Source: Verrucomicrobiia bacterium
Lineage (GTDB): Bacteria > Verrucomicrobiota > Verrucomicrobiae > Limisphaerales > JAKPVM01
Direction: 5' to 3'
DNA: 5,552 bases
NCBI GenBank assembly: GCA_026417275.1
Contig: JAOADO010000014.1
Coordinates: forward strand, 1-5,552
Under the pieces are notes generated by a model that was not told where the DNA came from, searched no databases, and saw only the letters and a list, made by a program, of their open reading frames with translations. The position numbers were made by a program, and so were the translations under genes. Positions 1-5,491 of this stretch are shown here, in pieces (the stretch's first letter is position 1; the number at the start of each line of letters is the position of its first letter).

Positions 1-1
1 G

Positions 2-841
2 ACCCTGGATGGGATGCGTGTGGTGGTGGATTGCGCAAACGGCGCGGCATATAAGTCTACTCCATGCACATTGCGGGAACTTGGTGCTGAAATATTTGTG
101 TATGGGAATCAGCCCGATGGTACGAATATAAATAAGGAATGCGGTTCGATGTATCCGGAGTTTCTTTGTAAAAAGGTCCTTGAGCACAAGGCGGATATTG
201 GAATTGCTCATGATGGGGATGCAGACCGCGTTCTTTTATGCGATGAGCATGGGAATCTTGTGGATGGGGATGATATTATGGCAATTGCGGCGCTGGATAT
301 GATGGCAAAGGGGGTGCTTCGTGAGAATACATTGATTGCCACAGTGATGAGCAATGCTGGGTTGGATATGGCGATTAAGCAGGCGGGTGGGAATGTTGTA
401 CGGACGCAGGTTGGCGATAAGCATGTTATTGATACCATGCGAACGAATAATTTCAATCTTGGTGGTGAGCAAAGCGGGCATATCATTTTCAGGGACCATG
501 TTACAACCGGTGATGGGTTGGTGGCAGCTCTTCAAATTTTAACTATAATGAAGACTGCTCAAAAACCGCTTTCTGAATTAGCAAAATGTTGGACTCGTTT
601 TCCGCAGGTTGTGATCAATATTAGAGTGGTTGAAAAGCGTCCGTTTGAGGAGCTCGAAGGTGTGATGGAGCTTGTGCAAAAGGCTGAAAGGGAGCTCAAA
701 CCGCGCGGAGGAAGGATTTTGTTGAGGTATTCTGGCACTGAACCTAAAGCTCGGCTTTTGCTCGAAGGGGACAATATAGATGTTCTTAACAAATGGTCTG
801 AGCAAATTTCTTTGGCGATTAAAAAGGAGATTGGCGCTTAA
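2..841 (+). CDS. glmM: Phosphoglucosamine mutase GlmM, C-terminal part (5' end outside window)
   Basis: GlmM interconverts glucosamine-6-phosphate and glucosamine-1-phosphate in the cytoplasm, feeding UDP-GlcNAc for peptidoglycan and LPS. The frame is already open at base 2 (T-L-D-G before the Met at 14), so this Met is internal. Numbering from it, the Mg-binding loop DGDADR is at residues 67-72 (metal ligands D67, D69, D71), the sugar-binding GGEQSGH at 150-156, and the phosphate-binding RYSGTEP at 238-244. The family is usually about 450 residues, so roughly the first 170, including the active-site serine domain, are missing here. The Q-V-G-D-K-H segment (132-137) and the DGDADR loop favour GlmM over phosphomannomutase/phosphoglucomutase relatives, though a broader phosphohexomutase cannot be wholly excluded without the N-terminus. 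The gene ends in TAA directly abutting the next ATG. Confidence 0.93.
   Translation, partial: TLDGMRVVVDCANGAAYKSTPCTLRELGAEIFVYGNQPDGTNINKECGSMYPEFLCKKVLEHKADIGIAHDGDADRVLLCDEHGNLVDGDDIMAIAALDMMAKGVLRENTLIATVMSNAGLDMAIKQAGGNVVRTQVGDKHVIDTMRTNNFNLGGEQSGHIIFRDHVTTGDGLVAALQILTIMKTAQKPLSELAKCWTRFPQVVINIRVVEKRPFEELEGVMELVQKAERELKPRGGRILLRYSGTEPKARLLLEGDNIDVLNKWSEQISLAIKKEIGA
825..829 (+). promoter_or_regulatory. Shine-Dalgarno for msrB inside the glmM 3' end
   Basis: An AGGAG core lies within the last codons of glmM, 12 bases before the ATG at 842. It supports that start and, together with the abutting stop and start, suggests that ribosomes finishing glmM can reinitiate on msrB. The spacing is a little long. 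Confidence 0.6.
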
Positions 842-1423
842 ATGGGCGTGGTGGGAAAATATTTGATGTGCGCGGTTGTTGTTGCGGCGATTTTGTTTAT
901 ATTTGTTTTGATGGCAGATTCAGACAATTCCAATAAGAATGGTGCAGATGTGGGCGGGAATAGGTTTTCGGTCGTCACCGTGAGACTTTTGAATAAGGAC
1001 GGTAAACCCACAGAGCCAATAAAGACCGAGAAGGTTGTTAAATCTGATGAGGAATGGCGGAGGTTGCTTACGGATGAGCAGTTTAAAATAGCCCGCGCCA
1101 GCGGCACAGAGAGGCCATTTTGTGGAGTGTTTTACGATAATAAGAAGGATGGAGTTTATCTTTGTGTTTGCTGTGGTTTGCCGCTGTTTGAATCTTCCGC
1201 AAAGTTTGATTCTGGTACCGGTTGGCCCAGTTTTTTTAGACCGTTTGTGCAGGAGAATATAGAAACTCGTCTTGATTTAAGTCATGGGATGCGGAGGGTG
1301 GAGGTTCTCTGTGTTCGTTGTGATGCGCATCTCGGGCATGTTTTTGATGATGGTCCGCCGCCGACTGGCAAAAGATATTGCGTTAATTCCGCGTCGTTGA
1401 TTTTTAAGGAGAAGCAAAAGTAG
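842..1423 (+). CDS. msrB: Membrane-anchored peptide-methionine (R)-S-oxide reductase MsrB
   Basis: MsrB reduces methionine-R-sulfoxide in oxidised proteins. Residues 8-24 form a hydrophobic segment after one Lys, probably an uncleaved membrane anchor that places the enzyme in the periplasm; I see no good signal peptidase site and no lipobox. A linker of about 40 residues follows. The MsrB domain spans about 68-189: T-E-R-P-F-C-G (89-95), zinc Cys pairs C108/C111 and C157/C160, the G-T-G-W-P-S-F motif (125-131), H-L-G-H-V-F (163-168), and the catalytic Cys180 in R-Y-C-V-N-S-A-S. The usual recycling Cys of the G-C-G-W-P motif is replaced by Thr126, while Cys94 sits where some MsrBs (the Xanthomonas type, from memory) carry an alternative recycling Cys. 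The start is fixed by the upstream AGGAG and by abutting glmM. No MsrA domain is fused. Family assignment is very secure; location is inferred. Confidence 0.95.
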   Translation: MGVVGKYLMCAVVVAAILFIFVLMADSDNSNKNGADVGGNRFSVVTVRLLNKDGKPTEPIKTEKVVKSDEEWRRLLTDEQFKIARASGTERPFCGVFYDNKKDGVYLCVCCGLPLFESSAKFDSGTGWPSFFRPFVQENIETRLDLSHGMRRVEVLCVRCDAHLGHVFDDGPPPTGKRYCVNSASLIFKEKQK

Positions 1424-1484
1424 TTCTGCCAGTCTCTTTAGGGTTGTTGTGGTGGATTTAATGGTAAGGGAAATGGATTCTTGC
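1424..1484. other. Short convergent intergenic gap, no terminator seen
   Basis: Sixty-one bases separate the convergent msrB and archease stop codons. I looked for a GC-rich hairpin followed by a T-run on either strand and saw none, so any termination here would be Rho-dependent or use a weak structure. Confidence 0.5.
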
Positions 1485-1904
1485 TTATACATCCAGGACA
1501 CATTGAGCAATCCATGAGGAGTCTGGTTGTTGTTCTACTTTGAGTTCGCAGAGTGTGGCGGCTTTTACTTCGACTGCTGGCTGGTGTTTTTTTGTGTTTA
1601 TTTTTTCGCCGTAGCATGTTGCTTTTAAGTTGGTTCCTTCAATTTTCACATCGAATTTTCCGAACAATGTTTTTTGCGTGTCCATTTCGAAGAGGATAGT
1701 GTTTAGGAATTCTAAGAATAGAATTTCTAAATCTTCGGCGGAAGAAGAAATTGTTACTGTTTTTTCTGGTGTTATCCATGTTGGGTCTGTGATGACTGCG
1801 GTCATGGCGAGAGCCGCCATTTTGAAGGCTTCTTCTGGCGTTTTCCCGTATCCTCGTATGCCGATGTCGCCTTTATGTTCAAAGTGTTCCCAGCGCGCTT
1901 CCAT
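1485..1904 (-). CDS. Archease, activator of RtcB-type RNA ligase
   Basis: Archease helps the RNA ligase RtcB form its guanylylated, multiple-turnover state in RNA repair or tRNA splicing. This 139-residue protein has the family's length and landmarks: F-E-H-K-G-D-I-G-I near the N-terminus (8-16), then G-Y-G-K-T-P-E-E-A-F and an A-A-L-A-M helix (18-34), D-L-E-I-L-F-L-E-F-L-N (58-68), H-Q-P-A-V-E-V-K-A-A-T (107-117), and a C-terminus ending V-L-D-V. Asp13 and the penultimate Asp138 correspond to the metal-binding acidic residues reported for archaeal and human archease (recalled). H-K-G-D replaces the more common H-T-A-D or H-K-A-D. The gene stands alone on the minus strand; no rtcB is in the window, so the partner must be elsewhere. 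No clear Shine-Dalgarno precedes the ATG, but no other start fits the conserved N-terminus. Confidence 0.9.
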   Translation of the reverse strand: MEARWEHFEHKGDIGIRGYGKTPEEAFKMAALAMTAVITDPTWITPEKTVTISSSAEDLEILFLEFLNTILFEMDTQKTLFGKFDVKIEGTNLKATCYGEKINTKKHQPAVEVKAATLCELKVEQQPDSSWIAQCVLDV

Positions 1905-1932
1905 GTAAAAGAAAGATATAGCGGGATGTCCG

Positions 1933-1950
1933 AAATATAAAATGATATTT
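1933..1950. repeat. Small inverted repeat AAATAT-N6-ATATTT
   Basis: Perfect 6-bp arms at 1933-1938 and 1945-1950 flank a 6-base centre, 29 bp upstream of the archease start. It could be an operator or simply part of an AT-rich promoter; such short AT dyads arise often by chance. Confidence 0.25.
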
Positions 1951-2052
1951 TTAAGTGTTGGTGATGGGGTGGTCTGGGGGGTATTTGATAATCGATGGTG
2001 TGATATTGTTTTTTATTTTAATTGTAAGAGTTCTTGATTTTGAATATTTTTT

Positions 2053-2060
2053 AGGAAGGA
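2053..2060 (+). promoter_or_regulatory. Shine-Dalgarno AGGAAGGA for the AAA+ ATPase gene
   Basis: This purine-rich stretch is the only anti-16S match upstream of the ATG at 2076. The 15-base gap is longer than usual. An in-frame stop at 2052-2054 rules out a longer protein, and the only nearer in-frame possibility is a rare ATT at 2070, so ATG 2076 remains the best start. Confidence 0.45.
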
Positions 2061-2075
2061 TTTCGGGTAATTTCT

Positions 2076-3584
2076 ATGAGTTTTAAGCACGAACTGAAGG
2101 CTTTGATGGCGGCACAGGCGCCGCTGATTCATTTAATAACGTATGAAGAGGAGCGTGTGATTCGCGACCTTGCGGAGATTGAAGGTGCGCAGGACCTTGG
2201 GATTGTAAGTTGGGATATTGCCGATGGATTTAGAATTTATAGAGAAGGTGCCGAACCTTTTCCACTGAAGGATTGCACCACAGACACTATTCTTCATCAT
2301 GTGTGTGAAAAGATGCCGCGCAGTCACATTCTTATATTGAAGGATTTTCATCACTGTTGGATGAATCGCCGTGCTTATATTTCCAGGAAGTTGCGGAATA
2401 TGTCGCCAAAGTTGCGTGCTAATTGTCAGTATTTGATTTTTTTAACTCCGCCATTGGGTTCTGAGCAGGACCTTCCGCGGGAATTGAAGGACGATGTGGT
2501 GGTGTTAAGTGTTCCATTGCCTGACCAACAGGAACTTGAGCGGCTTTTTGATGAGGTTACTGCGCGAATAGATTCTGCGAAGCTGCCTAAAAAAGAGTTG
2601 AAGGATAAATTGATACAGTCTGCGCTTGGTTTGACAACCGCGCAGGCGAGGCTTGCTTTTTGTCGTGTCTGGGCGACGTATGAGTGTTTTGATGAACGTG
2701 CTATTGAACTGATTACGTGGGCAAAAAAGCAGATAATACGGGAGAGTGGGGCTCTTGAATTCTGGTCTGCGCATGAAAATGAATCAGATGTTGGGGGGCT
2801 CGACCTTTTGAAGGCGTGGTTGAGGAAGCGTGAGACGGCGTTTTTATCTGATGCTCGGAAGGCTGGTTTGCCGTTTCCGCGAGGGATTGCGCTTATTGGT
2901 ATTCCCGGGACAGGGAAGAGTCTTTCTGCAAAGATGTTGTCTGGTTTGTGGAAGTTGCCGCTTTTGAGGCTGGACGTTGGGACGCTTTTTGGTTCGTTGC
3001 TCGGGGAAAGTGAGCAGAACATGCGCAAAGCCATTATGCTTGCGGAGACGGCGAGTCCATGCATTCTCTGGATAGATGAACTTGAGAAGGCGTTTGCCGG
3101 TGTAGCGGCTGGTGGTTTTAACACGGGAGCGCCGACCCGAATTTTTGGCACGTTTTTAACGTGGATGCAGGAGCATCAGAGTCCTGTTTTTGTGGTTGCG
3201 ACGGCGAACGATGTTGCCGCAATTCCTGTAGAATTGATGAGTAGATTTGACCGCATATTTTTCCTTGATTTGCCAAACGATGTCGAGCGGCGTGAAATTT
3301 TTAAGATTCATTTAAAAAATGCGGGGATTGCTTTTCCGGATAGGCAATTTAGAATGGATGAGATTGTGGAGAAAAGCAGAGGCATGGTTGGCAGGGAGAT
3401 TGAACGGGTTGTTCGCGAGGCGCAGTTTACCGCATTTGCGGAGAATAACCGTGAGATTGAGCAGGAGGATATTATTGCCGCGTTGGAGGAAACTGTGCCG
3501 ATAAGCAAATCGCATCAGGAGGTTATAGAGTTGTTAAGGCGGTGGAAGACGGAAGGGAGGGCGTTTCCGGCTTCGAGTGAATAG
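2076..3584 (+). CDS. Ycf46-type AAA+ ATPase
   Basis: A 502-residue soluble AAA+ ATPase resembling Ycf46 of chloroplasts and cyanobacteria, a widespread bacterial family whose role is not well established (reports in cyanobacteria concern carbon and photosynthesis regulation, as recalled). Residues 1 to about 225 form the family-specific N-terminal domain, opening with A-P-L-I-H-L-I-T-Y-E-E-E-R. The linker V-G-G-L-D-L-L-K-A-W-L-R-K-R (239-252) leads into the ATPase core: Walker A GIPGTGKS (275-282), Walker B with D334/E335 in W-I-D-E-L-E-K, sensor-1 N378 in A-T-A-N-D, and R390 and R393 in S-R-F-D-R, matching the two arginine fingers of p97-like AAA proteins. All catalytic residues are present, so it should hydrolyse ATP. 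The C-terminal helical lid covers about 401-475. It is 51 bp from the downstream pseudopilin gene, but a functional link is unproven. Confidence 0.88.
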   Translation: MSFKHELKALMAAQAPLIHLITYEEERVIRDLAEIEGAQDLGIVSWDIADGFRIYREGAEPFPLKDCTTDTILHHVCEKMPRSHILILKDFHHCWMNRRAYISRKLRNMSPKLRANCQYLIFLTPPLGSEQDLPRELKDDVVVLSVPLPDQQELERLFDEVTARIDSAKLPKKELKDKLIQSALGLTTAQARLAFCRVWATYECFDERAIELITWAKKQIIRESGALEFWSAHENESDVGGLDLLKAWLRKRETAFLSDARKAGLPFPRGIALIGIPGTGKSLSAKMLSGLWKLPLLRLDVGTLFGSLLGESEQNMRKAIMLAETASPCILWIDELEKAFAGVAAGGFNTGAPTRIFGTFLTWMQEHQSPVFVVATANDVAAIPVELMSRFDRIFFLDLPNDVERREIFKIHLKNAGIAFPDRQFRMDEIVEKSRGMVGREIERVVREAQFTAFAENNREIEQEDIIAALEETVPISKSHQEVIELLRRWKTEGRAFPASSE

Positions 3585-3599
3585 TTTTTCCGTTAGGTA

Positions 3600-3630
3600 T
3601 TGAATATTCTGATAGTTTAGGTTATCTAAT
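3600..3630 (+). promoter_or_regulatory. Possible sigma-70-like promoter before the pseudopilin gene
   Basis: TTGAAT at 3600-3605 and TCTAAT at 3625-3630 (5 of 6 bases matching TATAAT) are separated by 19 bases, longer than ideal. A transcript would begin at about the GTG start codon, implying a leaderless mRNA or that this match is spurious. The match is weak. Confidence 0.25.
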
Positions 3631-3635
3631 ACATT

Positions 3636-4397
3636 GTGACCGCATTTAGAGAAAAGATTTTAAATGAGTTGCTTTTTTCGAGCAAAAAAAGGTCAGGGTT
3701 TACATTAATCGAGCTTCTTGTAGTAATTGCGATTATAGCGATTCTGGCTGGTATGTTGCTTCCGGCGCTGGCGCGTGCAAAGGAAGCCGGACGGAGGATA
3801 TCATGTCTCAACAATTTGAAGCAACTTGGGCTTGCGCACAGGTTGTATGTGGATGATAACGATGGACGGTGCCATCCACGAACATTAAATCCTGCCTGGA
3901 TGACAAAGCTTCATGTTTATTATCAGGATGTAAGGCTTCTTCATTGTCCGAGCGATGTGCCTGAGCCAGTGAGATTCAGGAGCGACCCGGCTTATCCGAT
4001 AGATAATTCTCCTTACAGTTATCTTATTAATGCCTGGAACGATTATTTTCAGTCAATCCTGACGCCGGCAGAGTTTCAGCTTTATATTTCTTCCAGGACA
4101 AATATTTCGATGCCTGAATCTGTGGTCAGGTATCCTTCGGAGACGATCGTTTTTGGCGAAAAAGAATCCACGTCTACGCACATTTATATGGATTTTGCGC
4201 AGGGAAGCGGCAATGACCTTGAAGAAATTGAACAAAGTCGTCATGGAGGGAAATCGGGTTCTGGCGGAGGGGGGTCCAACTTTGCTTTTGTTGATGGAAG
4301 CGTAAGGTATCTCAGGGCATGGCGTTCTGTTGTGCCGATAAACATGTGGGCTGTGACAGACCAGTTGCGAACCAATACTATTGCTGTTCCCCAATAG
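3636..4397 (+). CDS. Pseudopilin-like protein with prepilin N-terminus and H-X-DG motif
   Basis: A 253-residue protein with a type IV prepilin/type II secretion pseudopilin N-terminus: basic leader K-K-R-S-G ending at Gly21, then F-T-L-I-E with Glu26 at the +5 position, and a hydrophobic helix to about residue 43. A prepilin peptidase should cut after Gly21 and methylate Phe22. The N-N-L-K-Q-L-G-L (59-66) and L-H-C-P-S-D (102-107) segments and the C-terminal F-V-D-G-S-V-R-Y (218-225) match the H-X9-DG pseudopilin-like family abundant in Verrucomicrobiota and Planctomycetes. Here the loop is H203-X16-D220-G221, with a Gly/Ser insertion. The function of these paralogues is largely unknown; many are probably minor pseudopilins or exported surface proteins rather than a major pilin. 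The GTG start has no clear Shine-Dalgarno; a TTG at 3669 is an alternative giving a shorter leader. Both retain the cleavage site. Confidence 0.88.
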   Translation: MTAFREKILNELLFSSKKRSGFTLIELLVVIAIIAILAGMLLPALARAKEAGRRISCLNNLKQLGLAHRLYVDDNDGRCHPRTLNPAWMTKLHVYYQDVRLLHCPSDVPEPVRFRSDPAYPIDNSPYSYLINAWNDYFQSILTPAEFQLYISSRTNISMPESVVRYPSETIVFGEKESTSTHIYMDFAQGSGNDLEEIEQSRHGGKSGSGGGGSNFAFVDGSVRYLRAWRSVVPINMWAVTDQLRTNTIAVPQ

Positions 4398-4514
4398 GGT
4401 TTGATGCAAGGAGAGGGATTTTTCTTGTTTTTTCGATAATGTCTTCTTTATTAGAGGGGTGAAACAAAACATAAATCTTGGTTTATAATTATAAGTAGGG
4501 TATAATAAAAATTG
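4398..4514 (+). other. Intergenic region with promoter-like elements
   Basis: This spacer between the pseudopilin and GspC-like genes is AT-rich towards its right end, where two TATAAT hexamers lie. T-rich runs at 4421-4435 are not preceded by a stable GC hairpin, so I do not call a terminator. No small gene is visible. Confidence 0.5.
4478..4506 (+). promoter_or_regulatory. Candidate promoter for the GspC-like gene with perfect -10
   Basis: A perfect TATAAT at 4501-4506 is preceded, after exactly 17 bases, by TTGGTT at 4478-4483, a 3-of-6 match to the -35 consensus. Transcription from it would begin at about 4513, at the start codon itself. A second perfect TATAAT at 4484-4489 would give a short leader of about 20 bases, but its -35 region is poor. 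One of the two probably drives this gene. Confidence 0.45.
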
Positions 4515-5393
4515 ATGAAAGTGGAACAATGGCGCCTGGTTGTGGCAGGAATTTTGTTGTTCTATGCTACAGTTTTGGTTTACGCGGTTTCGGAACAGGA
4601 CCGCTATGGCGCCATTATTCGCAGAAACGCGTTTAATCTTCGCGAACCTGAGCCGCCGAAGCCACCGCCAGAGCCGCCGCCGAGTGTGAAGGTTAATTTG
4701 ACAGGTATAACGACGTTGCTTTCTAATAAACGCGTCTTTTTATTGATACAGGAACAGGGGAAGCAACCTGAGTCAAAAATGCTCGGTGAGGGGGATCGAG
4801 ATGGGCAAATCGAGGTGCTCACGATTAATGAGGGGGAAGGTTCGGTAAAGGTCAAGATTGGCGATAAGGAGTCTGTATTGACTTTTGAGAAGGATGGGAT
4901 TAAGCCGCCGACGTCTCCTGTTGGGGCGCCTGGGGTTCCGGCTGTTCCAGGGGGGGTGCCTCCTGTGCCGTCCTTGCCTGGAGCGGCTTTGCCTGGAGCG
5001 CCGACTACAACTGGGATAGCGCCTTCTTCCCCGACGGTTTTTGGAGGACAGAGTGTAAGTTCTGGTTCTGTTGCTTCTGTTGGTGAGGGTTCGCTTCCGA
5101 CGCGTCAGATACGTTCTGAAACGACAGGGGGCGGACAGACTTCGATTTCCGGGCTTTCAGGCGTTCCGACGGCGAACTCTGCGGTGACGGTGGCGACGTC
5201 ATCGGGACAGGGTGTGACTTTGAAAATGGGAGGTTCTTCAACGCAGTCAAAGGTTCAGCCGAATTGGCCGCCTGAGAATCCGCCATCAACGTGGGAGGAG
5301 GCGGTTATTTTGCACGAGGCGTTGCGCATAAAGCATCAGAAGGAGATTGAGTCCGGAGCCATGCCGCCGTTGCCGGGGGAGCCAATCAGGTAA
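4515..5393 (+). CDS. GspC/PilP-like inner-membrane protein with low-complexity tail
   Basis: A 292-residue protein I do not recognise as a named family, but whose plan resembles GspC (type II secretion) or PilP (type IV pili), which link the inner-membrane platform to the secretin. It has a short cytoplasmic start, one membrane helix (about 8-25), an R-R-N-A-F-N-L segment (36-42) recalling the N-P-F-x-L motif of such proteins, a Pro-rich linker (45-57), and a predicted small beta domain (58-129) beginning L-T-G-I and containing G-E-G-D-R-D-G and V-L-T-F-E-K-D-G. Residues 130-250 are Pro/Gly then Ser/Thr/Gly-rich and probably disordered. A conserved-looking end (251-292) has W-E-E-A-V with a charged helix and M-P-P-L-P. 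No PDZ domain is seen. The ATG at 4515 is preferred to the adjacent TTG at 4512; no strong Shine-Dalgarno is near. Its pseudopilin neighbour supports a secretion role. Confidence 0.7.
   Translation: MKVEQWRLVVAGILLFYATVLVYAVSEQDRYGAIIRRNAFNLREPEPPKPPPEPPPSVKVNLTGITTLLSNKRVFLLIQEQGKQPESKMLGEGDRDGQIEVLTINEGEGSVKVKIGDKESVLTFEKDGIKPPTSPVGAPGVPAVPGGVPPVPSLPGAALPGAPTTTGIAPSSPTVFGGQSVSSGSVASVGEGSLPTRQIRSETTGGGQTSISGLSGVPTANSAVTVATSSGQGVTLKMGGSSTQSKVQPNWPPENPPSTWEEAVILHEALRIKHQKEIESGAMPPLPGEPIR
4974..5000 (+). repeat. 12-bp direct repeat in the Pro/Gly-rich coding region
   Basis: TTGCCTGGAGCG occurs at 4974-4985 and again at 4989-5000, a 15-bp period that preserves frame and encodes repeated L-P-G-A units. 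It suggests small in-frame slippage duplications shaped the tail. Confidence 0.6.
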
Positions 5394-5412
5394 TCCATCT
5401 GGTGTTTTTTTA

Positions 5413-5440
5413 TTGCTCCCGGGTATACCAACCTTATAAC
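5413..5440 (+). promoter_or_regulatory. Possible promoter before the right-edge gene
   Basis: TATAAC at 5435-5440 matches the -10 consensus at 5 of 6 bases; TTGCTC at 5413-5418 is a weak -35 with a 16-base spacer. It would yield a leader of about 45 bases that includes the Shine-Dalgarno at 5475. Between the two boxes lies the palindrome GGTATACC (5422-5429), which might be an operator. Readthrough from the upstream gene is equally possible. Confidence 0.3.
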
Positions 5441-5474
5441 GTTTGTTTTTATTGATTTACTTTTCTCAAGCGTT

Positions 5475-5480
5475 AGGGGA
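5475..5480 (+). promoter_or_regulatory. Shine-Dalgarno AGGGGA for the right-edge gene
   Basis: This purine-rich element lies 11 bases before the ATG at 5492, within a workable distance, and supports that start for the truncated last gene. Confidence 0.5.
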
Positions 5481-5491
5481 AATTTTTAACG

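Larger units (their letters stand above)
1905..2075. other. Divergent intergenic region between archease and the AAA+ ATPase
   Basis: This 171-bp spacer must hold the promoters of both divergent genes. It is AT-rich at both ends, with a G-run cluster in the middle (1960-1981) and a short inverted repeat (1933-1950). Neither strand gives a clear -35/-10 pair. The best plus-strand match, TTGTAA at 2022-2027 with TATTTT at 2045-2050 and a 17-base spacer, would start RNA almost on top of the Shine-Dalgarno, so I do not call it. No small ORF or RNA gene is evident. Confidence 0.6.

Noticed and set aside
14..16. ATG as the true start of the first gene
   Set aside because: The frame stays open to the left edge with family-like T-L-D-G residues, and the fragment lacks the N-terminal GlmM domains, so the gene begins outside the window.
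1630..1908. 92-codon plus-strand frame
   Set aside because: It is antisense to the archease gene, whose protein matches its family from end to end.
2426..3151. 241-codon open frame on the minus strand
   Set aside because: It lies wholly antisense to the AAA+ gene, including its Walker motifs, has a Ser/Arg-rich shadow composition and shows no recognisable domain.
3602..3609. Palindrome GAATATTC after the AAA+ gene as a terminator
   Set aside because: It is too short and AT-rich to terminate and is not followed by a T-run.
4421..4435. T-rich stretch after the pseudopilin as an intrinsic terminator
   Set aside because: No stable GC-rich stem precedes it.
4053..4529. 158-codon open frame on the minus strand
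   Set aside because: It overlaps the conserved 3' half of the pseudopilin and the adjacent spacer, and the protein has no domain or plausible start signal.
4515..5393. Collagen-like protein
   Set aside because: The Pro/Gly stretch has no sustained G-X-Y triplet register, so it is better read as a disordered linker.
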